From JBCDBL01 sp039183635 (GTDB taxonomy: Bacteria > Pseudomonadota > Alphaproteobacteria > Caulobacterales > Parvularculaceae), in assembly GCA_039183635.1 (NCBI GenBank), contig JBCDBL010000114.1:1-13695 (forward strand): a stretch of DNA of 13,695 nucleotides, in the 5' to 3' direction. The notes below the pieces were generated by a model, which had not been told where the DNA came from, searched no databases, and was given only the letters and a program-made list of their open reading frames with translations. The position numbers and the translations under genes were made by a program. Shown here piece after piece: positions 6,533 through 13,426 of the stretch (the stretch's first letter is position 1; each line of letters opens with the position of its first letter).

Positions 6533-7035
6533 TGGCTTCGGCCTCCATCAAGACGGCCGGCGGGCCGATCGCCCATCAGATATCTTGGGCCCGCGCCATG
6601 GCGCTGCGCCTGATCCTCAGGGTTATAGAGTTTGCATTTTTTTAGCGATAAACATCCGCATCCGATGCACCCTGAAAGATTGTCGCGCAGTTTGGAGAGC
6701 ATGGCGAGTTTATAATCCAGCGCTTCTTTAAAAGTGCGGCTGATCTTTTCCCAGTCTTTTGCCGTTGGCGTGCGTGCGTTCGGCAGTGTGGCCAAATGCT
6801 GCCGGATGTCTTCCAGCGAGAACCCGAGTTGCTGCGCGATCATGATAAACGACAGGCGGCGAATATCTGATTTTAAAAATCGCCGCTGACCGCCGCTGTT
6901 GCGCATGGCGCTGATGAGGCCTTGTTTTTCATAAAAGCGAATAGCCGAAACGCTGAGCCCCGTGCGCTCGGCGAGGCGGCCGATGGGAAGCATTGCGCGG
7001 TAACTGGAAATGGCGTTGCGCGTCATGGCATTCAT
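6529..7035 (-). CDS. soxR: SoxR, redox-sensing MerR-family transcriptional activator
   Basis: This 168-aa dimeric DNA-binding protein carries a [2Fe-2S] cluster that is oxidised by redox-cycling compounds, which switches on target promoters. The MerR winged helix covers about residues 16-75 (LPIGRLAERTGLSVSAIRFY, GGQRR). A dimerisation helix (about 95-120) follows. The cluster motif C-x2-C-x-C-x5-C is complete at Cys123, 126, 128 and 134 (CIGCGCLSLKKC), which defines SoxR within the family. The ATG at 7035 has AAGAGA upstream; the fourth codon is also ATG. The stop overlaps the start of the downstream membrane-protein gene. The divergent VOC gene shares an intergenic spacer with a SoxR box, so soxR probably regulates both its neighbour and itself. 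Confidence 0.95.
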   Translation of the reverse strand: MNAMTRNAISSYRAMLPIGRLAERTGLSVSAIRFYEKQGLISAMRNSGGQRRFLKSDIRRLSFIMIAQQLGFSLEDIRQHLATLPNARTPTAKDWEKISRTFKEALDYKLAMLSKLRDNLSGCIGCGCLSLKKCKLYNPEDQAQRHGAGPRYLMGDRPAGRLDGGRSQ

Positions 7036-7048
7036 CCGATTTCATCTC

Positions 7049-7079
7049 TTGACCTAAAGTTAAGTTGAGGTTTTAGGCT
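7049..7079 (+). promoter_or_regulatory. SoxR-type promoter for the VOC gene with long 19-base spacer
   Basis: TTGACC (7049-7054) and TAGGCT (7074-7079) are separated by 19 bases. This overlong spacing is characteristic of MerR-family promoters, in which the activator untwists the spacer. The SoxR palindrome fills the spacer. The promoter reads rightward into the VOC gene, whose ATG is 53 bases beyond the -10. Confidence 0.75.
7053..7070. promoter_or_regulatory. SoxR box
   Basis: The 18-base CCTAAAGTTAAGTTGAGG differs at only two positions from the canonical symmetric SoxR site CCTCAAGTTAACTTGAGG. It lies between soxR and the VOC gene, 18 bases before the soxR ATG, so it can activate the VOC promoter and may also block or tune soxR. 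Confidence 0.85.
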
Positions 7080-7131
7080 CGCAAAAATAGATGGTCAATG
7101 GGCCGTGCGCCCATGAAAAAAGGAGATTGAT

Positions 7132-7602
7132 ATGACCGCAGCGAGGTTGGAGCACGCCAATGTGACGGTTGAGGACCCTAAGAAAACGGCTGAAATTTTA
7201 TGCACCCTGTTCGACTGGAAGGTGAGGTGGGAGGGGCCTGCAAAAAACAATGGGTATACAGTGCATGTAGGGGAGGACTTTTCGTATATTGCGCTCTACG
7301 CCGTGGGGGCGACCGGCCGTCTGGGCGATGGGAGCTATGTAACGGTCGGCGGTCTCAACCATATCGCTGTCGTCGTCGACGATATTGACGCAACGGAACG
7401 GCGCATTCTTGATGCCGGTTATAAGACCGAAAACCACGCCGACTATGCACCCGGCCGCAGATTCTATTTTCACGATACGGATGGTATAGAGTATGAGGTC
7501 GTTAGTTACGCCAAAGCCAGAATGCGGGTGTCCGGCGCGTCGCGCTTTCATAGACTTTTAAACTGTATTCTGGCGGCTGTGACGTTCGCAAAACCGTTGT
7601 GA
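7132..7602 (+). CDS. VOC (glyoxalase/bleomycin-resistance fold) protein, SoxR target
   Basis: This 156-aa protein has two beta-alpha-beta-beta-beta modules (about residues 5-58 and 75-126) typical of the vicinal oxygen chelate superfamily. Possible metal ligands are His8 (LEHANV), His77 (GLNHIAVVVDD) and Glu122 (EYEVVSY). The second-strand glutamate of glyoxalase I is not evident, so the pattern is closer to the two-His-one-carboxylate set of FosA-like or dioxygenase members. The substrate is unknown. AGGAG lies 6 bases before the ATG. The last 28 residues (about 129-156) extend past the usual end of the fold and include a hydrophobic run (LLNCILAAV). Expression is probably induced by SoxR through the adjacent box. 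Confidence 0.9.
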   Translation: MTAARLEHANVTVEDPKKTAEILCTLFDWKVRWEGPAKNNGYTVHVGEDFSYIALYAVGATGRLGDGSYVTVGGLNHIAVVVDDIDATERRILDAGYKTENHADYAPGRRFYFHDTDGIEYEVVSYAKARMRVSGASRFHRLLNCILAAVTFAKPL

Positions 7603-7621
7603 GATCTGGCTGGAGCAGATC
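7603..7621 (+). repeat. Stem-loop directly after the VOC stop codon
   Basis: GATCTG (7603-7608) pairs perfectly with CAGATC (7616-7621) around a 7-base loop, starting at the base after the stop codon. There is no T-tract, so it is not a terminator on its own. Confidence 0.35.
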
Positions 7622-7651
7622 GCAGGCGAAGTGGGTCGCCGGCCGGCCATT

Positions 7652-7671
7652 CGGCTGAATCATATCAGCCG
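7652..7671. repeat. Second stem-loop, 7-bp perfect stem
   Basis: CGGCTGA (7652-7658) and TCAGCCG (7665-7671) form a perfect stem with a 6-base loop. It is the middle of three hairpins between the VOC and molybdoenzyme genes and may be part of a dispersed repeat unit or an mRNA 3'-end structure. Confidence 0.35.
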
Positions 7672-7681
7672 TAAACGGTTC

Positions 7682-7736
7682 TAAAGCGTCTCTTCTTCAA
7701 TGGGAATCAGGCAGACGCTTTAAGTCTTTGTTTTTT
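7682..7736 (+). terminator. Probable terminator of the VOC gene
   Basis: TAAAGCGTCT (7682-7691) pairs perfectly with AGACGCTTTA (7713-7722) across a 21-base loop. TCTTTGTTTTTT follows at 7725-7736. It reads rightward and ends 45 bases before the convergent molybdoenzyme gene. The long loop is unusual for a simple terminator and resembles a small palindromic repeat. Confidence 0.6.
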
Positions 7737-7781
7737 CGCATTTCCGGACGGCCAACCGTACACATTTGGCCTGGAAAGGCT

Positions 7782-10088
7782 CTAGGCTGACTTTATGGTT
7801 GGCGGTTGCGTGAGGCGCAACGCCGGCGCGTCGTCCGCCCAACGCTCAATGTTGATAAGGCATGTGTGGGCGGTTGGCCCTTGCGCGAGAGAGGATGTGC
7901 CGATATCCCGCGTCAATACGTTTGGGTTGCCATGCAGGCAAAATGGCCGTTCTGCAGAGGGCTTTTCCGGATCGTACCATGCCCCCGTCGCAAGCACGAC
8001 AACGCCCGGCATGACGTCATCGCTTACTTGCGCGGCGGCGAGGCATGCGCCGCGATCATTGTAAAGTCGGATGAGATCGCCGTCTGCAATGTTGCGGGCG
8101 GCGGCGTCCGAGCGATTGATGATGGCCGGCTCGCGGCCTTTTATCTTTGAGGCGGCGCTGGCGCCGACATGATCATACTGGCTGTGCAATCTTGTTTTCG
8201 GCTGGTTGGAGATCAGATGAAACGGGTAAGTTTCGGCGCGCGGCGCGCCCAGCCATTCGTCCGGCGCCCGCCATGCCGGATGACCCGGACAGTCGGCGTA
8301 GCCAAAGCTTGCAATCTCATCCGACCACAGTTCAATACGCCCGCTCGGGGTGGGCAACGGCGTCGCCGCCGGGTCCTGCCGAAACGCTTTGAACAGGCTG
8401 TAGCTTCCCTCAGGCGGAGGAAAGGTGAATGCGCCCTCTGACCACAGCGTTTCGAATGCAGGAAGCTTCACGCCGGCCTGTTCGGACATGGCGCAGCTTT
8501 TCGCATATATGTCCTTGATCCACTCCATGTCCGTTTTGCCCTCTGTGAAGGCGTCCGCGCAGCCGAGGCGCGCGGCGAGGTCGGCGAAGATGTCGTAATC
8601 GTTCCGCGCCTCTTCAAATGGCGCGCGCGCCTGCTTCATTGCAAACAAGGACATGTCTTTCATGCCTGCTGCAATGTCGTTGCGCTCAAGGGGCGTCGTG
8701 CATGGAAACACGATATCGGCGTGACGGGCGAGACTGTTCCACCACGGCTCATGCGCGATGACGGTGTCTGGCTGTCGCCAGGCTTTGACGAGACGTCCAA
8801 GGTCCTGGTGGTGATGAAAAGGATTGCCGCCGCACCAGTAGGCAAGCTTGATGTCCGGATACGTATAGTCTTTTCCATTGTAGGAAAATTGCGCCCCCGG
8901 ATTAAGCAGCATGTCGCTGATTCGAGCAACGGGGATAAACGCCTCAATAGGGTTTTCGCCCTGGGGGAAGGGCGCGATCGGGATCATGCGGGCGTTTGCG
9001 CCGACAGAGTGAACCGCGCCGTAGCCTGCGCCGAACCCGCCGCCGTCTTTGCCGAAAGACCCGCTCATGGCCGAGAGCGCAATCGCCGCCCAATAGGGCT
9101 GTTCGCCGTATTGGGCGCGTTGCACCGACCAGCTCACGGTGATCAGCGTGCGGCGGCTTGCAATTTCCCTCGCAAGATTGCGGATTTTGTCCGCCGGCAC
9201 GCGGCATAACGGCGCCGCCCAATCCGCTGATTTCGGCTGTCCGTCGCCCGTCCCCCTAAGATAGTCTGCAAAGCGATCAAATCCGGTACAACAGGCGTCG
9301 AGAAATTTTTGATCGTGCAGGTTTTCGTCCAGCAATGTATGGGCGAGGGCGAGCATGAGGGCGACGTCGCTGTTTGGCCGGGCGGCGACCCACTCGGCGT
9401 CCAACGCGTCCTGCGCGTCATCTTTCAATGGACTGACATTGACGAACCGTATGCCGGCCTCTTTACAAGCGATTTGCTCGGCCGCGCCGGTGTGGCGGCC
9501 TACGCCCCCTGGGTTCACTTGCGCGTTTTTCAGCGCCATGCCGCCGAACGCCAGCACAAGTTCGCCATGTTCGGCGATCTCCGCCCATGTCGGCATTGAC
9601 AGGAACAGCTGATCGACCCGGCATAAGACGTGCGGAACGATCACTTCCATCGCCGCCGTGCTGTAGGAGTTTTTGGAAAAAACGTACCCGCCGATACAAT
9701 TCAGGAAACGGTGGATCTGGCTTTGTGGATGATGAAAGCGGCCGGCGCTGCCCCATCCGTAAGATCCGCCGTAAATCGCCTCATTGCCATAGGCGTCGCG
9801 TACGGATTTTAGGGCGTTCGCCGCAATATCCAGGGCCTCGTCCCAGGGTGTTGCGACAAAGGCGCCGTCACCGCGGCGGCCTTGTCCTTTTAGATATCCC
9901 TCCCGTATCATCGGCATACGGATGCGTAACGGGTGATCGATCGCCTCGCCAAGGCCAAGCCCGATGGGGGACGGGTCAGGATCGATGCTGACAGGGCGCA
10001 CGGACAGGTTGTCTCGATTCACCTCGTAGGCGCCCCAATGGGTCGCTGTCAGCGCCCATATATCGCCATCTGAATCAGATGTGCTCAT
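7782..10088 (-). CDS. Molybdopterin-dependent sulfoxide/N-oxide reductase, cytoplasmic BisC-like
   Basis: This 768-aa enzyme of the DMSO reductase family uses bis-molybdopterin-guanine-dinucleotide. It belongs to the BisC/TorA/DorA subgroup: the N-terminus lacks the four-cysteine [4Fe-4S] motif and begins directly with THWGAYEV. GSYGW (108-112) carries the serine that ligates molybdenum in this subgroup. WCGGNPFHHHQD and HEPWWNSLARHADIVFP are typical cofactor-binding blocks, and the C-terminal SNQPKTRLHSQYDH and HGNPNVLTRD complete the fold. There is no twin-arginine signal, so it should be cytoplasmic like biotin or methionine sulfoxide reductase (BisC, similar length) rather than periplasmic TorA. 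GAGGCGGG precedes the ATG. It lies 17 bases after lysK and is probably cotranscribed. The exact substrate (biotin, methionine, DMSO or TMAO oxide) cannot be told from sequence. Confidence 0.92.
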   Translation of the reverse strand: MSTSDSDGDIWALTATHWGAYEVNRDNLSVRPVSIDPDPSPIGLGLGEAIDHPLRIRMPMIREGYLKGQGRRGDGAFVATPWDEALDIAANALKSVRDAYGNEAIYGGSYGWGSAGRFHHPQSQIHRFLNCIGGYVFSKNSYSTAAMEVIVPHVLCRVDQLFLSMPTWAEIAEHGELVLAFGGMALKNAQVNPGGVGRHTGAAEQIACKEAGIRFVNVSPLKDDAQDALDAEWVAARPNSDVALMLALAHTLLDENLHDQKFLDACCTGFDRFADYLRGTGDGQPKSADWAAPLCRVPADKIRNLAREIASRRTLITVSWSVQRAQYGEQPYWAAIALSAMSGSFGKDGGGFGAGYGAVHSVGANARMIPIAPFPQGENPIEAFIPVARISDMLLNPGAQFSYNGKDYTYPDIKLAYWCGGNPFHHHQDLGRLVKAWRQPDTVIAHEPWWNSLARHADIVFPCTTPLERNDIAAGMKDMSLFAMKQARAPFEEARNDYDIFADLAARLGCADAFTEGKTDMEWIKDIYAKSCAMSEQAGVKLPAFETLWSEGAFTFPPPEGSYSLFKAFRQDPAATPLPTPSGRIELWSDEIASFGYADCPGHPAWRAPDEWLGAPRAETYPFHLISNQPKTRLHSQYDHVGASAASKIKGREPAIINRSDAAARNIADGDLIRLYNDRGACLAAAQVSDDVMPGVVVLATGAWYDPEKPSAERPFCLHGNPNVLTRDIGTSSLAQGPTAHTCLINIERWADDAPALRLTQPPTIKSA

Positions 10089-10105
10089 ATTTTCCCGCCT
10101 CGATA

Positions 10106-11677
10106 TTATTGTCGCTGTAAAGCCTCGCGTATCATTGTCGCGGTCGCGTGGTTGCCATAAATCTTCACAAACGGACCCATGCGCGGCCCGTCGGATTGTC
10201 CGAACACGACTTCATAAAGCCCCTTGAACCAGTCGCGGATGTTTTCGTAAGACTGCGCCTTGCCGGCGTCGAACACGGCGGTCTGGAAAGCGTCCTCGTC
10301 GGCGTCGGCGGGCAGAGCGTCGAGTGCGGCCGCCAGATGCTCCAACGCCGCCCGCTCCCTGTTGTCGGGGACGCGGTAGACCTTTTTCGGCTTGATGAAA
10401 TCCTCAAAGTAATTCATCGCGTAGCCGATCAGCCTGTCGGTCTCCCGAAGCTCCGCCTCTGACGCATCCGGACGGTATTTGGCGATAAACCCGCGAATGA
10501 CGTCCGCGTCGTCGCTGGCCGCTGCGCTCACAAGGTTCAGCAGCAAGGAAAAACTCACCGGCGGCGTCGTCTGCGGCAGGGCGCTGTCATGGATGTGCCA
10601 TGCGGGATTGTCCAGAACCTTTGGGCCTTCGGCCGTTTTAGCCTTGTCGACAAAGGTCCAGTACTCATCCGCCGTCTTTGGAATAATATCGAAATACAGC
10701 TTTTTCGCCTTTTTCGGCGCCTGGAACATATAAAGCGACAGGCTGTCGGGACTGGCGTAGCGCAGCCATTCTTCAATAGTGAGGCCGTTGCCCTTCGACT
10801 TTGAGATCTTCTCACCCTTCTCGTCGAGAAACAGCTGGTAATTGAACCCCGCCGGCGGCTTGCCGCCGAGGGCCCGGACGATTTTACCGGACAGTTTTAC
10901 CGATTCCGTCAAATCCTCTCCGGCCATTTCGTAATCGACGCCAAGGGCGAACCAGCGGCCCGCCCAGTCGGCTTTCCACTGGAGTTTCACCGCGCCGCCG
11001 GCCACGGAGGTTTTCATCTTCTCCCCGTTTTCATCTTCGAACACCACGGTTCCGGCCTTGGCGTCCCGCTCCAGCATCGGCACATAGAGGACGCGGCCGG
11101 TGGTGGGCGAAATCGGCAGGAAGGGGGAATAGCTCTTGCGCCGCTCCTCGCCCAGGGTCGGCAGGATGATGTCCATCACGTCGTCGTATTTTTCCAGCAT
11201 CCGCACCAGCATCGCGTCGAACTGACCGGAGGTATAACACTCCGTCGCCGATAAAAATTCGTACTCGAAGGAAAATTGATCGAGAAAGGCGCGCAGGCGG
11301 GCGTTGTTATGGTGGGCGAAGCTTTCGTGCGTGCCGAACGGGTCCGGCACGACGGTCAGGGGCTTTTGCAGGTGTTCGGCGAGGAGGGCCTGGTTCGGTA
11401 CGTTGTCCGGCACTTTTCGAAGGCCGTCCATATCGTCTGAAAAACAGAGGAGCCGCGTTTTACGGCCGGTCAAAAGCTCGAACGCCCGGCGCACCATGGT
11501 CGTGCGCGCCACTTCGCCGAACGTGCCGATATGCGGCAGGCCCGACGGGCCGTAGCCCGTTTCGAAAATGACCGGCGCGTCGCCGCCCTTCTCGCCCAGC
11601 CGTTTTATCAACGCCCGGGCCTCCTGAAACGGCCAGGATTTCGTGTCGGCGGCGTCAGCTGCGGTAAAGGCGGTCAT
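10106..11677 (-). CDS. lysK: Class I lysyl-tRNA synthetase
   Basis: This enzyme attaches lysine to tRNA-Lys and is of the class I, archaeal/alphaproteobacterial type rather than the class II LysS of most bacteria. From the chosen ATG it is 523 aa. The HIGH-like motif PHIGT lies at about residues 48-52 (GYGPSGLPHIGTFGE), and the KMSKS-like motif KISKSKGN at about 290-297. Conserved FSDDMDGLRKVPDN (about 79-92) also fits. I prefer the ATG at 11677 because GAAGGG lies upstream. An ATG 18 bases earlier (11695) adds six residues, lacks a ribosome site and sits within the inverted repeat described separately. The gene is intact and is followed after 17 bases by the molybdoenzyme gene. Confidence 0.96.
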   Translation of the reverse strand: MTAFTAADAADTKSWPFQEARALIKRLGEKGGDAPVIFETGYGPSGLPHIGTFGEVARTTMVRRAFELLTGRKTRLLCFSDDMDGLRKVPDNVPNQALLAEHLQKPLTVVPDPFGTHESFAHHNNARLRAFLDQFSFEYEFLSATECYTSGQFDAMLVRMLEKYDDVMDIILPTLGEERRKSYSPFLPISPTTGRVLYVPMLERDAKAGTVVFEDENGEKMKTSVAGGAVKLQWKADWAGRWFALGVDYEMAGEDLTESVKLSGKIVRALGGKPPAGFNYQLFLDEKGEKISKSKGNGLTIEEWLRYASPDSLSLYMFQAPKKAKKLYFDIIPKTADEYWTFVDKAKTAEGPKVLDNPAWHIHDSALPQTTPPVSFSLLLNLVSAAASDDADVIRGFIAKYRPDASEAELRETDRLIGYAMNYFEDFIKPKKVYRVPDNRERAALEHLAAALDALPADADEDAFQTAVFDAGKAQSYENIRDWFKGLYEVVFGQSDGPRMGPFVKIYGNHATATMIREALQRQ

Positions 11678-11692
11678 GGGTTCGTAACCCTT

Positions 11693-11733
11693 CATTGTTG
11701 GTCGCTAAAAGTGAGCATCTATAACCAACAATG
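11693..11733. repeat. Perfect 10-bp inverted repeat bracketing the lysK promoter
   Basis: CATTGTTGGT (11693-11702) and ACCAACAATG (11724-11733) are exact complements separated by 21 bases. The arms flank the proposed -10 and start point of lysK, so the repeat could be an operator bound by a dimeric or tetrameric regulator. If transcription starts upstream of it, it could instead be a hairpin in the lysK leader. Confidence 0.55.
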
Positions 11734-11746
11734 GTATGGTTGAAAA
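11718..11746 (-). promoter_or_regulatory. Candidate lysK promoter
   Basis: On the minus strand TTTTCA (11746-11741) and TATAGA (11723-11718) are spaced by 17 bases; each matches the vegetative consensus at four of six positions. Transcription would start near 11711, about 34 bases before the preferred lysK ATG. It is the best candidate in the 142-base gap, but it is not strong by itself. Confidence 0.4.
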
Positions 11747-11837
11747 TGAAAAGAGTGGCTTTGCGCTGTGAAGGCAGTGTTCCAGCACAAAAGGCCGCCA
11801 TCTTGGCAAAGGCGTACATCAGGTTGGACGGCGATTT

Positions 11838-12476
11838 TTATTGTTTAGAAAGGCGTCGCGCTTCCAAAAGGATAGAGCCGGTATGTGAAAATTTCGCCTG
11901 TTGCTGTGTCTCTTGGCCGCTATACATCGTGAAGAAAGCGCCAGTACCTGTCGAATAGGATGTAGATGTGACGGTATTGCTAATGTTTGATGAAACTTCA
12001 CCAACTATACTCGGATTAGACGCTATAAGAATAAAGGCGTCGCCTGGACGATTTCGAAATTGTACGGAATAATGCGCCCCACGGAATAAAAAATCATCAT
12101 TATCAAACGCGCGTGTCACAGACCCTTTAGGATCATAAACTTTAACTATGGGGGCGAGTATACGTGCTTCCTCTCGAAGCGCGCCAATCGTTATATCCAT
12201 GGCTTCGAAACCACGTGGCAATCTGTAGACGTGGTATAGGCTTTTGGCGCCAGGCGTCTCTTCTAGGCAAAGAGCGATTGTGGTAATTTCCGTCGTAATT
12301 GAAAAGCTCTTTTTGGTCGTATCAGTTATTATTGGTGTTGCCGGCTCAAGAATTGGAGTTACGGTGCAATTTTTATTTAGAACAATTGTGAGTGGTGGCT
12401 TTGGTGGGGTTGTCATGCAGCTTGACAAAGCAATAAGCAATATCAAGGATAATAAGGTTTTTGATAAGAATGACAT
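11838..12476 (-). CDS. Putative outer-membrane lipoprotein, unknown function
   Basis: This 212-aa protein has a type II signal peptide: MSFLSK, then a hydrophobic stretch and the lipobox LSSC with the acylated Cys20. Met follows the cysteine, so under the enterobacterial +2 rule the protein would go to the outer membrane. After a proline-rich linker (TTPPKPP) come mainly beta-strand-like and polar Ser/Thr-rich segments. I recognise no family. I chose the ATG at 12476; a TTG four codons upstream abuts the previous stop codon. It follows the other lipoprotein gene by 12 bases and is almost certainly in the same operon. Its codons are visibly AT-richer than those of lysK: I counted 26 G+C of 60 at 12001-12060, against 40 of 60 at 11101-11160. 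Confidence 0.8.
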   Translation of the reverse strand: MSFLSKTLLSLILLIALSSCMTTPPKPPLTIVLNKNCTVTPILEPATPIITDTTKKSFSITTEITTIALCLEETPGAKSLYHVYRLPRGFEAMDITIGALREEARILAPIVKVYDPKGSVTRAFDNDDFLFRGAHYSVQFRNRPGDAFILIASNPSIVGEVSSNISNTVTSTSYSTGTGAFFTMYSGQETQQQAKFSHTGSILLEARRLSKQ

Positions 12477-12488
12477 AGTGCTTACCAA

Positions 12489-13193
12489 CTATTGCAGCAA
12501 AGTAGCTACCGTTTCCGCCACTTTTTCAAAAGCGTCATCTAGACCTTTCATCGCGCGTTCAGGGTCAGCTTCCATCGCATTAACATCCCTAAATCCATAC
12601 TGAGGGTCTGCAGAAATAGTAATAATTCCTTTCGCTGTAGCGCCAATAGGATTGTAGATAATCTGATTATCCATGAGCACCGACTGATCCTGAGCGCTGA
12701 CCAATTTAACCTTAGTCGTTATATAGGGACGCCAGGTAACGCCGACGCCTGCGGATGCGAAACCGTAATTAAGGGCGACGATGTCGAGATAGGCGTCAAC
12801 GGGGGCGGGCGATGCCGGGTATGTCTCCAGGAAATCGCGTTTTTGACGTTCCGTGTTTAAAACACTTAACGTAAATCCGCGTTCTTCGACGGCGCTGGTT
12901 ATTTTATCTGTAAAACTTGCTTCCGGATTGTAACGGTGAGTTTCAAAAAGTTCTTTCACGCGCCCCTGGCGGTTGGATTGTATGCCGGCGTCAACCAGTG
13001 CGCCAATCAGGCCAAAACTTGAACCAACTGATGCAGCTTGGCCTACTACAGCGGTATCAGGCAAAATATCTCCGGGCATTGAGATATTTTCTACGCCCGC
13101 GGCTTGGCGATCAAATGGTATCGGAGTATAAGTTTCACAACCTACAATACTCGCCAAACCAATAAAGAGAAATATCTTTGATATGTAACGCAT
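12489..13193 (-). CDS. Putative lipoprotein, first gene of a two-lipoprotein operon
   Basis: This 234-aa protein has a lipoprotein signal: MRYISK, a hydrophobic core and the lipobox IVGC with Cys19; Glu follows at +2. The mature part starts with ETYTPIPFDRQAAGVENISM. A glycine-rich stretch, SFGLIGALVDAGIQSNR, then precedes an alpha/beta domain (KITSAVEERGFTL, YLDIVALNYGFASAGVGVTW). This resembles a widespread group of uncharacterised proteobacterial lipoproteins, a match from memory only. GGGGG lies 8-12 bases before the ATG at 13193. The gene is AT-richer than the left part of the window and is transcribed divergently from the TerB-like gene. The two lipoproteins probably act together in the envelope, but no function can be assigned. 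Confidence 0.85.
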   Translation of the reverse strand: MRYISKIFLFIGLASIVGCETYTPIPFDRQAAGVENISMPGDILPDTAVVGQAASVGSSFGLIGALVDAGIQSNRQGRVKELFETHRYNPEASFTDKITSAVEERGFTLSVLNTERQKRDFLETYPASPAPVDAYLDIVALNYGFASAGVGVTWRPYITTKVKLVSAQDQSVLMDNQIIYNPIGATAKGIITISADPQYGFRDVNAMEADPERAMKGLDDAFEKVAETVATLLQ

Positions 13194-13359
13194 GAATTGG
13201 CACCCCCATCTTTACCGAAAGATCTTTTGCCATCTTATTCATGACAATGCAATTCTGTTATTTAACGGTTCTTGGCCCGAGTTTGAAATTTGATCCGTAA
13301 ACGCCCTCAGAATTCTGCTCCAGCGTCAACCCGCCCCAAGCTGCAACATTGCGCCGCGC

Positions 13360-13388
13360 TTGAGTTCGCCGGCGGCGACGCATAGGGT
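13360..13388 (+). promoter_or_regulatory. Weak candidate promoter for the TerB-like gene
   Basis: TTGAGT (13360-13365) and TAGGGT (13383-13388) are 17 bases apart, with the -10 about 38 bases before the ATG at 13427. The spacing is ideal, but the -10 matches the consensus poorly. I found nothing better in this part of the 233-base divergent spacer, and no convincing promoter for the lipoprotein genes on the other strand. Confidence 0.22.
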
Positions 13389-13426
13389 CGGCGCACCATA
13401 ACTTTGAACAGAAAGCGTCTCTATCC

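Noticed and set aside
7603..7781. CRISPR array
   Set aside because: The repeats are inverted within each hairpin and differ between hairpins; there are no regularly spaced direct repeats.
11731..11958. 75-codon plus-strand open frame overlapping the end of the lipoprotein gene
   Set aside because: It lies largely antisense to the lipoprotein and has no ribosome site or family match.
12477..12488. TTG start for the second lipoprotein, directly abutting the previous stop
   Set aside because: The ATG four codons later gives a cleaner signal peptide; the rare TTG adds nothing.
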